Shown here: positions 24,265-33,118 of the stretch, one piece after another
Layout: every line of letters begins with the position of its first letter
Numbering within the stretch: the first letter of the stretch is position 1
Assembly (NCBI RefSeq): GCF_018139145.2
Contig: NC_059472.1
Location: 101,444,877-101,508,876, forward strand
DNA length: 64,000 nt
From: Gymnogyps californianus
Taxonomy: Eukaryota; Chordata; Aves; Accipitriformes; Cathartidae
Direction: 5' to 3'
The notes under the pieces: model-generated
What the model saw: only the letters and a program-made list of their open reading frames with translations
What the model was told of the DNA's origin: nothing
The model's database searches: none
Position numbers and translations under genes: made by a program

Positions 24265-24332
24265 GGTGGGATTTCCAAGGGAGCCTAAGAGGGTTAGGTG
24301 GCTGAGTCTCACTGAGATTCAGCAGACAACTC
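24265..24332. repeat. Half of an ancient palindromic amniote repeat
   Basis: The phrase 'gtgggatttccaagggagcctaag' is followed by 'gggttaggtggctgagtctcactgagattcag'. This follows, from memory, one arm and the centre of a widespread reptile/bird inverted repeat ('gggattttcaaaggagcctaagggagttaggtgcc...cccattga'). The second arm is absent or unrecognisable. It is directly followed by a 25-A run. Confidence 0.45.
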
Positions 24333-24336
24333 CTGT

Positions 24337-24361
24337 AAAAAAAAAAAAAAAAAAAAAAAAA
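24337..24361 (+). repeat. Poly-A run of 25
   Basis: Twenty-five consecutive adenines follow TCCTGT. No retroposed coding sequence or AATAAA signal is seen just upstream, so this is taken as a simple repeat rather than a pseudogene tail. Confidence 0.9.
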
Positions 24362-24745
24362 TCACCTTTTAAACCTCAAATCATGTGGAAATCTTTTGCT
24401 CTCAGGAAAAAAAAGAAGGTCCTTGTGAGGCTAAGTCTGATGATTTAACTTCTTGACTGAAGTCATGGACCACTGGGGGCCCTATTCAAAGTGTTATTTT
24501 GAATATAGACAGCCCAAGACTGTGAAAAGCCAATAAAAGGAACAGACAGGACACAAGGGCTGGAGAAAAGGTTCATACTTGGTCTTCTAACCATTGAATT
24601 AAAAGCAACGAAAGTCTGTTTCTTTTCTCTTCCCCTCCAGTAATGACTCTCCTTCAAATAGCTGGTGGAGGCTTTTAGAAAGGTTCCACAGGAAAAACAG
24701 AAGCTATATGGTAACCACTAGAGCAGGAGCAGGTTTCTCCCCTCC
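24362..24745. other. Non-coding stretch
   Basis: No feature seen apart from short A-runs near 24403-24416. Confidence 0.5.
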
Positions 24746-24746
24746 C

Positions 24747-24775
24747 TCTGTCTGTCTGTCTGTCTATCTGTCTGG
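24747..24775. repeat. (CTGT)n tetranucleotide repeat
   Basis: About seven CTGT/CTAT units. This is a typical tetranucleotide microsatellite. Confidence 0.9.
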
Positions 24776-25084
24776 TAGGCATCCCTATAAAGAGATCAGA
24801 GGGATCACTTGTGGCAGTCAACACTTTTGAAAAACAGAGTTCAGATAAATAAATATCAATTGATTGAAGTCAGGTGATCAGATGCTTGCAGTGTGCACAT
24901 GTGTTTGTGGTTTGCTTTTATTTTTTAAGATGCATTGGCCTCAGCTCTAAGAGTGGAAAGTACATAAGGAATTTTAATTGCCACTCCTTCTCAAAATCAC
25001 ATTCTTGAGCAAACCTGGCTTACTGGAGAGATTAATTTAATGTATAGACATAAAAACAAAACATGGTTTTCCAAAGTTCGTCTT
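24776..25084. other. Non-coding stretch
   Basis: Unique AT-rich sequence with no feature identified, ending at the palindrome listed next. Confidence 0.5.
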
Positions 25085-25111
25085 TGGAATATGCTTGGCA
25101 AGCATATTCCA
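25085..25111. repeat. Perfect 12-bp-arm inverted repeat
   Basis: TGGAATATGCTT is followed by the three-base centre GGC and then AAGCATATTCCA, with no mismatch. As DNA it is a dyad that could bind a dimeric factor. As RNA it would be a short tight hairpin. It sits just downstream, in minus-strand terms, of the candidate exon at 25226-25591. Confidence 0.85.
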
Positions 25112-25225
25112 CCATTTTCATTCTTTCCAGGTCAGCATCCCACTGCTACCCCAGCAATCCCACCACAGCTGAGGAAAACTAAAGCTTAAAAAACAGGCAT
25201 AAGGCCAAAGAGTGATATTTAGCCA

Positions 25226-25591
25226 CTAGCCTGACCAGGAGGCAATGAAAGTCACCCTGTCTGGTGGGAGTCTTGGAGAGGGCTTACGGTTTAGGTAGGA
25301 CACGTGCTTTTCTTCAGTGAGGTAGGGGGAACTGCTGGGGATGAGGGGCAGAGGAGCTGGTTCCTTCTCATTTTCCTTGGCAGAGCTCCGGCTCCCATGG
25401 GAGTGGGGGGACCGGGACTGAGGTGGCTCCTGGGGGTGGTGAGACAGCTGCACACAGGGCTCGAAAGGGAGGGACTGCGCTTGTGCTCCTGGCACTCGGG
25501 AAGACACCTTGCTGGACTCAGGAGCATTTAAAGCAGCTTTCTCCTGCTGCTTATTCTGATAGTCATTCTTCCTCTGATCAGGGGAAGTCAC
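25226..25591 (-). CDS. Candidate coding exon (partial), Ser/Pro-rich, unidentified
   Basis: I do not recognise the protein. The minus-strand frame runs open for about 140 codons and ends in TAG at 25226-25228. There is no ATG at its left; the first codon listed is GTG, so if real it is an internal or last exon. The translation is hydrophilic, with many Ser, Pro, Gln, Lys and Glu. It includes a Lys/Gln-rich start (RKNDYQNKQQEK), a KENEKE patch and a SPSPR-like end, as in disordered tails of signalling or nuclear proteins. By hand count about two-thirds of its third codon positions are G or C, against an AT-rich background. A possible 3' splice site (CCCCTGATCAG) gives an exon start at 25573, but the pyrimidine tract is poor. 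A possible donor ACC|GTAAGC lies at 25288. The next minus-strand candidate upstream ends at a phase-0 donor, which is compatible. Chance remains a real alternative. Confidence 0.35.
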   Translation of the reverse strand: MTSPDQRKNDYQNKQQEKAALNAPESSKVSSRVPGAQAQSLPFEPCVQLSHHPQEPPQSRSPHSHGSRSSAKENEKEPAPLPLIPSSSPYLTEEKHVSYLNRKPSPRLPPDRVTFIASWSG

Positions 25592-26228
25592 ACCTATATG
25601 CCTGTATGGTCTATTTTCACAATGGTCTGAATTAATAACATTTTTATATCATGAGCCTCTTCTAAAAAGGAAACAAATGGGCACTGGCGTAGCTCCTAAT
25701 ACTGTACATTTTAAGATTAATGCCAGCCAACAGCAGCAGGGGAAGCCTGTGGACCTTGTGAAGGTGGAAAGAAATCCTGCTCAGCAAGAAATTGCCTTGG
25801 TTTCGCTTGTTAGAAATCTCTCAAAAAGCTGAGCTGGTAAAAGAGGAGTTTTACCAACCCTGGCATCCGAGTGAGCAGCAGCAGCAGCAGCTAACTTCTG
25901 CCTGTCCCTTTCTGGAGCAGTGACAGCTGTGTGCTAGATAAGGAGTGATCTGTGAAGCCCTTGGTATGCTTTGGAGAAACATAATCATCCCAGACTGAGA
26001 ACATGTAAAAGCATTTGCTGGCACTGCCATTTCACTGGGCTTCGGCTCCACGACCGTTGTGTGGGGTTAAGAGGCTGGAGGGAGGGAGAGAAGCATGAGC
26101 AGGGACAGAGAAACGCCATCCAGCGATGGGAGGAGGAGAGTCTCACAGAGTCCCATGTTTCTCCAGCAAGCTGATCTGTCCATCCAGCTTTACCTGGAGT
26201 CAAACACCTGGTATGCACTGCAGAGGAG
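25592..26228. other. Stretch between two candidate exons
   Basis: It holds a (CAG)n run of five units at 25875-25890. Otherwise it shows no clear element. If the flanking minus-strand frames are exons, this would be mostly intron. Confidence 0.4.
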
Positions 26229-26939
26229 TCAGTGCTCCTGCTCATAATGGCAAGGCTGTGCATGCATGACATGCAGGTGTTTCGGTTTAAAGCTGCTCCC
26301 AGTCCACAGTTGGGATTTTTTTGAAGGGATTATGAACGGTTGTTTCACAGAAAGAGAGAAAACACTGTGCAGAGGCACAGAGACCGTCCTTGATGTCCTT
26401 ATTACCTTGCTGGCCCACCACATCCTCTGATGTAAATCGCCGAGGCAGATGTGCGCAACACTGACCTCTTTGTCCTGCCACTGGCACCTGACACAGAGCT
26501 GCTGGAGGAGTCTTTCCACACTGTCTAGGCATTGATGCTGGCGGCCGGACTGTCTGCACGTTGAGACCTGTCTAGAGGTTTCTGTAGTTTGGTGGAGGAC
26601 ACAACTCCCTTCCTCCTGCATCCTCTCCCAGTCCTCTAGCCTTCTCACCACATGGACAGGTCTGTCTTTTCTTTGCATCCTCCACCAGCTGGCAAACCCA
26701 AGTCTTATCCTTTCTTCAGGGTTGGAAATGACTCCTAGGCCCCTCATAACCTCTTCTTCAGCCTGCATTTCCCTGTCTTGCCTCGTTTCCTCGTGGCTGT
26801 GTGTCACCTCCGCACCACCCATCTGTGTGCACAGCTGAGAAACAGCTGCAGAGGTGGAAATGCTGCAGCCAGATGCTGCTGACAGAGAGAGAAGAAGAGA
26901 GGGAGAGCTGCTGAGCATCTGCCAAGACAGAAGCAGCAC
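26229..26939 (-). CDS. Candidate exon within a 236-codon open frame, unidentified
   Basis: This is the longest open frame in the window. I do not recognise it. The N-terminal stretch is Ser/Leu-rich. The middle is charged and helix-like (HEETRQDREMQAEEEV; NPEERIRL; RRLEDWERMQEE), followed by a Cys/Gln-rich part (QQLCVRCQWQDKEV). Within the frame lie a good 3' splice-site candidate (pyrimidine-rich ...TGTCTTGGCAG, AG at 26919-26920) and a good donor (CAAG|GTAATA, GT at 26404-26405). They delimit 26406-26918, which is 513 nt or exactly 171 codons in the same frame, and it begins with ATG. That would be a phase-0 exon, compatible with the candidate exon 0.8 kb downstream at 25.2-25.6 kb. It could equally be a non-coding transcript exon or chance. 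There is no CpG island or promoter signal beside it. Confidence 0.27.
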   Translation of the reverse strand: MLLLSWQMLSSSPSLLLSLSAASGCSISTSAAVSQLCTQMGGAEVTHSHEETRQDREMQAEEEVMRGLGVISNPEERIRLGFASWWRMQRKDRPVHVVRRLEDWERMQEEGSCVLHQTTETSRQVSTCRQSGRQHQCLDSVERLLQQLCVRCQWQDKEVSVAHICLGDLHQRMWWASKVIRTSRTVSVPLHSVFSLSVKQPFIIPSKKSQLWTGSSFKPKHLHVMHAQPCHYEQEH

Positions 26940-26954
26940 AGAGAAGCTTTATCA

Positions 26955-28360
26955 TAACGCCACAGTGAGAACTATGTGAAAAAATGTCATTTGAACCCTT
27001 TAGAAATGAACCTTGTTACAATGGGTGTGTGGGGTTTTTCAAACTCGGATTTCTATAATTTCTTCTTTCATCTGGAATTATCTTTCCATTCATACCCATG
27101 AAACTGCATTTTTGGGCAAATTTGCAGTTTCTGAAGAACTCACTGGTCTTTAGCCACAACATAGTCTTGGGATGTTGGCCCCAGCTCCTGTTCCCTGGGA
27201 CAAGGGTCCGGAAAACGCGAGGCCATCTTTCCAGACCCAGAGTTTTTGTCAGCTCTGTGGTCATGAAATTATCCCATCGGTCTGCCTGACTGGCCGTTAA
27301 CTAGGCAATATGAGCAAATACGAGTCTTGTGTGCATTGTGTCAACTTACAGAACTGCATTTGCCTTAGGAGGGCATCCGGAATTTATTGCAATCAGGAAA
27401 GCAAGCACAGAGATTTGTCATCCTTCCTTTTAGCATATAATTAAGGTGGGATTTTTACCATCCAGGTAGACTGGTGAGTCACATGAATGCCAGCACAAAA
27501 CTGTTTTAGGCCACGGGGGTAATAGCTGGCACACGTAGGTTTTACACCCAGCTTTGCCACTCACTGGGCCTATAAAACCAATCCTATTTTCCCACTTCTT
27601 GAGAGTGCAGTGTCTACAAAACAAAGACAATTTTTTATTATAGGAAATATGGTAATATTACCAGTGAGCTCAGATGAGACACTCTAGGAATTAAATCAAT
27701 AGAAATCAATGTTAATGTGAGGACCAGGAGATAAGATGAGGAAGAGACGGCCTGGAGGCCCTGATTGTTTTTTGGGTGAATTCTTAGTGTATCTTAGGGT
27801 ATTCATTTTGGAAAAATTGTAGCTAACTGTGGTCTTTATTCATCTATAGTTGCTGCTGACACTGTTTCCATAGTCCATTTTATTTCCTGGGGGTTCAAGG
27901 ACTGTCTGTATCAAACAGTATTTGCAACAATGTTAGACAGTGATGATAAAGTTGGAGGCATAGATGGGAGGCTTTTTTTTTTTCCTCTTTTTTTCAGAGG
28001 CTTTATTCTTGTAAACTGAAGAAGAGAAAAAAGATGAGAGGAAGAATAAACTTCATCTGGACTAAGAGTTTTGCATATGAAATTTTTCTCCGTCCAGTGA
28101 GATGGGTGTCTGTTGATGTAATAAGTTAATTACACTTTAGGAACACAGATCAGAAAATGTTTCCATAAGGTCCTTGTTCTGGAGGTTAATCTGACAGAGA
28201 TAGGAGTCCGTAAGATGGCTTAAAACACCTGTTCTGATATCTATACAATTGGTTTCTTAGCATGCAGATCCTGTAGTGGTAGTGATTTTGGATTTTGACT
28301 CTTTCTTCTTTACCATATGTTGTATAATATGATCTCCTATGTTTTATGGTCTTTAGTGAG
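26955..28360. other. Mostly non-coding; one weak minus-strand frame
   Basis: On the minus strand an 82-codon frame at 27016-27264 starts with ATG, has a Trp/Arg-rich composition and holds a strong donor-like CCA|GTGAGT (GT at 27142-27143). A donor there would leave phase 1, which does not match the phase-0 exon candidate at 26406-26918. It is therefore not called. The rest shows only T-runs near 27974-27994. Confidence 0.35.
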
Positions 28361-28363
28361 CGT

Positions 28364-28447
28364 ATACACATACACATATGCATGTATACATACATTCATA
28401 CATGTGTACATATGTGCATATACACATACATAGACACACATACATAT
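28364..28447. repeat. Degenerate (CATA/TGTA)n alternating tract
   Basis: Roughly 80 bases of nearly perfect alternating purine-pyrimidine steps (ACACATACACATATGCATGT and similar). They contain several small palindromes. It is a decayed compound microsatellite with Z-DNA/cruciform potential. Confidence 0.85.
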
Positions 28448-31400
28448 TTCCTACATTTGAATAGGGCATTACCATATATTGTTGTGTTATATTTATTTGG
28501 TCATGGATTCTATAATTCCTAGGGCAAAAAATTTTGATAGAGTTTTTTTGCAGCCTGGTAAACTCCTGGCGGTGGTTTGTGGACAGGCACAGATATCGGC
28601 ATGGCTGGACATTTAGCTAGGTGTCTAGGTTGCAGCGGCGGGCTCAGCGTCACACATGAAGGCTGTGCAACTGCCAGCAGGTTCTTGGCTCATGTTGCCA
28701 CAGGCGACTCATCGTTCCTGTTGGTTTTACTCCTCAGTCTTCCAGCATGCCGTGCACTTCTTCTTTAGAGCTGTAGAAATAGAAGGAGCTATGAGATCCA
28801 GCATATCTCGTTTGTCTGGCTGGATATACACGCAATAACTTTTCAAAAAATGAAGCTAAAACACTTGTGATTCAGGGTTAAATTCCTGTTCAGTACAGAG
28901 AGATTTATCGTTGTGGTTGCTATTGTTATTTGCAATTTTAGGTGACACTACCCAATAACTCCATTAATCTGGCTAGACATTTACAAATATCTTCTGCTAG
29001 ATATTGTACAAATACATAAAAGATAGCTCCTGCTCCAAATAGATTACATAAATTTCACAGACCTAACTCATTCAACAAACTTTCTGAAATCTTTCTGAAG
29101 AAAACTGCTGGTGCTGGTATAGGATCAACATTTTTTTAGCAGTTGATGCTCAGTATGAAAGTTGTGTATTTTTAAAAGGTAGGGAAGATAATGCACATTT
29201 TCTTCCTTTTTATAATTTTTTCTAGTCTTTCCATTGTTTTCTGGAAATTATTTCTGATGGTCTGTTTCCATTAAACCTATGTCCTCTTCTCCATAACCAC
29301 CCACACCTTCGACCTGGACCTACATTTTCTATTATACTCTGAGCAAAGACAGAGTATTTATGACAGGTGTAAAATGAGATGCAAATTGACAACATATGAA
29401 GCACTTCACTCAGAGCAGTGAAAAGTAAATCTTGTCCCCATCTGAGACGATATCCCTGTCCCCTTTTGCTGAAAAGCTGCCATGTGTCCTAGGAAGCAGG
29501 ATTCATAGCTGTCTTCTCAGTTTTGTCAGGTGGTTTTAGAAAGGAGCTAGTCTGTATTTATCAGCCAATGGGCCTGGAGGTGGGCAACAAGAAACACGGC
29601 CTTGCCTCCAGCATTTTCTCCTTGCTTCACTTCAATGCCTTGTTTTCTGGATTTGGCTCCCAAATTGCTGTCTACCAGCTCTACAGGATTTCCTGCATCT
29701 GTGTGTTGCTTCTACAGGGAAGTCAGGGAAGGACAATATGTGACAGGCAACCTGTATGAGTCCCTTCAGTTAGTAGCCCACATGAAAAGGCTATCTAGAC
29801 CCAAATTAAAAATTTGGCCCTGAAAAAAGCAACACTGAGTAATACAATGTTTATATAGCCTCTGTTCAAGAGAGGACTACTAGAGTCCTATCCAAGGAAA
29901 GAACACCAAACTCTGTTCAGACTAGATCAAACAGAAAAAAAAAAATTCACAGAAGAGTGATTTTAAGTATGCAACGTTTTTTCTCTCCATACATAAGGAA
30001 AGTGCCACCCTGGTAATTAAAGCTAACTAATTTTGTGAGGGAGGAGAGTCCTTCTTTCACATTCAGCTCCCCTTGCACTGTCCTTCCATCCAGAACCACA
30101 ACACTAAGTAAGATCACTTAGGAAAAAGTGCCTATGTTTTTGTACGGGTTTATATTCTTTTGTGGTGTTAATGCAGCTTTATGTTACTATAATGTTATGT
30201 ATCCTCATGCATAGTTACAGAAATACTTACATAAGTTACATAAATATCATATACATAATTAATACAGATTACATGAATAGTTGGTACGCAGGCTCAAAAC
30301 CTGCAGATGACTTTGAAGATAACATGAACAAGGCTATGCCAGTGCAAGGCTTCTTGCTTTACAGATGCCCAAAATAAAAGCAAAGGAAAAAGAAAGAGGA
30401 GATATGCAAAACCTCAAAATTAGAATGAGGTAAAAATGAAACAGGTTTTAAAGGATGTTAGAAATTTAGACAAGAAGCACTCAGTGAAAGAGGTTTTTCT
30501 CCTGGACAGTTCAGCAAAATATCCCTCGACACCCCACTCCCTTTTCAAAATTACATCAGTTAATCACTTATCTCGTCCCATAGCCTAAGGCAAAACATGT
30601 TAAATTGAATACTTCAATATTTAGGATTTTACACAAAAATGGTGAATCTTGCACAGATTTGCCTACTGGCAGTCAGTTTGGCTCCTGGACTGCTGGGTGA
30701 GTCCGCTCAGGATTCAGGCTGTCAGGTAGGGAGGGAGATGTCAAGACTAAGGTTGTTTGCACAAGGCGCTGTCAAGACATACCTGATGAAAATTACTGAT
30801 GGATTTCAAAACATGAGTAAGGACAGCAAGTTGGGAAACTCAAGAGAAGACATGTTTAAATTAAGTTTTACATCCTTAAATTGAAATGGCTTTGCTTCCA
30901 GCAATGCTGGTGATCTACAGCTCCTATATATTGATTTCTTTCTTCCTTCCCTTCCGTCACATCAGCTTTTTCCTCCTCAGTCTTACCAATTTTTATAGCT
31001 TAAAGGTGAATATACATCTACAGCTAATCTACCCACTTATGGTTGTCACCATTAAGAAGCTTGTAGCGTTTTTTCTGGAGTGTCAGCCGACAGTACTTCA
31101 AGAACTTATAGTAAATGCTGACTCTGTAATACCAGCCAATATATGTATCCATCACAATATAAAAGACTTGACCTTCTGAATAACTCAGTCAGTAAAGGCC
31201 AGACTCATCTAAATGACATAAAAATAATGAATAATAACAATGTATGATTTTTTGTTATTCTGAATAAAATTGCTAACCACTACATGTTGACGTTAACAAT
31301 TGACTTCTTAGATTTACCTTCAAACCTGAAACAAAGAAAATGGCAACTACTGAAGTGGCCCAACATTAGTTTTACTGTTGCAAATACAATGCTAGGTGAT

Positions 31401-32560
31401 GTCCCCAAAAGCAAATACCAAATTGTATTCTTTAAAACCAGTTGAAACTAATTGTACTCAAAGTATGCAGAAAATTTGTGAACAATTGCTGCTTTATGAA
31501 AGAGAATGTCTAGTGATTTCTGACCCCTAGTGCTCAGCCTTTTCACTTGAAGAGCCCTGTTGAAGCAGAGAAAATTGCACATTGCTTTTAAGTGCACAAG
31601 CAGGGAATTACAATACATTAGTATATCAGGGCTTTATGTACCTGTAAGCTTAGGAATATGTTCAGCCCATCCCAAATGATGTACTCATCGGCTTTTCTTC
31701 TGTATTGAAATTTGACTGTTTCAAAGGAGAATTTTTTTAATTGTTCATTTCTCTTTGCAAGCTTTAATAGAGTCTATCATGTCTCATCTCTTCTTTTTTT
31801 CCCTTGCACAATACTGTATATGCACAATATATGCTTTTTAGGCAGTCCTGGAGTAAGAAATATTAAAATAGAAACTAATGTGACATGTATGATTTTTACT
31901 CCAGGAGATTTTTCCAGAAAAAGAAAAAAAAAAAAAGGCAAATTCTGTAACAGTCTTCACATACACATTCGTAGACCAACAGTAATCTTCAGATCTCAAC
32001 AGTGCAGACTTAAACCTCTGGTTTTTATTTGCATTAGAGACATTGAACAGGAAAAAGGGTAGGGTAAAAGAAAAAAAAGAAAGAAATTAAAAGTGTCTGT
32101 CTCAGAACAATGAGATTAAATGCAAGAACACTACTGTTGTTTAATATTAACTTTATGGAGAAAATATTTCTCTTGCTTCTTTTGTCGTGCTACCAAGAAG
32201 AGTGTATTCCTCATTAGAAGCCTTTTGCAAACAACTGGTTTGCTATTGAATATGTGGCTTTAATGTCACTGGACTAGGACTTTCGGTTCAAGATCAGGAC
32301 CACCTAGGAATCCAGAAGATGATACATATAGGTATCTTGATGACACCCAACTTGATTTCTTTTTGGCTGTAGTTATTTCTAATCCAGCCATTTCAAATCA
32401 GAAAATGGTAAGATCAAGTCTGCTTCATCTTCCTTTTTTTTCTTAGCACCAACTTTTTCTTTCTCTGCCCTGAATCAAAAGTGCTATTCAGCCTGCAGCC
32501 ATATGTGAGCAATCACAGCTTGACACAGGGTACTAATAACACCTACTCCAGCCATCTACT
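28448..32560. other. Non-coding stretch, no recognised element
   Basis: This is AT-rich unique sequence with A-runs at 29936-29945 and 31925-31936. Short frames, such as a hydrophobic one at 30886-31179, lack coding bias and splice borders. No transposon was recognised. Confidence 0.5.
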
Positions 32561-32571
32561 TTTAAATTGGA

Positions 32572-32763
32572 GTGTTTCCATTGATGTGTGCTAGCGATTG
32601 CTCTGGCTTATGTAAGTTGCATGTGAGCGGCAGTGGGCACCGTGGGAGAATTAGCAGCGAGCCCCCGCGCTGCGAGGCCAGCAGCAGCGCCAGCCTTCCA
32701 GCAAATGGAGCAAGGCCATCTGAAAACGGAGCGAGGTCAGAGATCACTGCTCAGTCTGATTTC
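32572..32763 (+). other. Short CpG-bearing segment with a donor-like end
   Basis: Around 32625-32740 several CpG dinucleotides cluster (GAGCCCCCGCGCTGCGAGG), unlike the CpG-poor surroundings. The plus-strand frame open from 32572 runs to a good donor-like TTC|GTAAGT (GT at 32764-32765). It could be an exon, an alternative first exon or an unmethylated regulatory element. There is no upstream acceptor or TATA box that I can defend, and the protein is not recognised. Confidence 0.2.
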
Positions 32764-33066
32764 GTAAGTGGCCCTAATGTGCTCCATAAGTATAGATCAG
32801 CAAAGACAGTCTGAGTCAGACCCCAGATTAACATTTGTTTTCATTTTTCAGTGGCTTCAGAACACACAGGGGTCATTGAACTGTTCGTGCTGACGCTATT
32901 TAGCATTCATGGTCTGGAGGAAAATAAAGTCCTAACCTCTGACCTTTCATTAGAGTAGAGCACACAGGGGGTTAGAGGTGACGGGGAAGAAAAAGGGAAA
33001 AAAAAAGTGTTATTCTCCCTCAGAAAATAAGTGGCTCCTGTTCATGGTGCAGGTCTGGCTTGTCAT

Positions 33067-33118
33067 TAGCACAGGACTGTATTTGCTAGTAGTAGCGCAG
33101 GACCGTATTTGCTAATAG
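33067..33118. repeat. Tandem duplication of a 26-bp unit
   Basis: Unit one is 33067-33092 and unit two is 33093-33118. They differ at three positions, all transitions. Two of the three turn a CpG in unit two into CpA or TpG in unit one. Confidence 0.9.

Noticed and set aside
24337..24361. Poly-A tail of a processed pseudogene
   Set aside because: No coding sequence, AATAAA signal or flanking duplication is seen upstream. The sequence before it reads as an old palindromic repeat.
27016..27264. Possible first exon (82 codons, ATG, GTGAGT donor) upstream of the 26.4-26.9 kb candidate
   Set aside because: The donor would leave phase 1 while the next candidate exon starts in phase 0, and there is no promoter or CpG island. 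It is kept only as a note.
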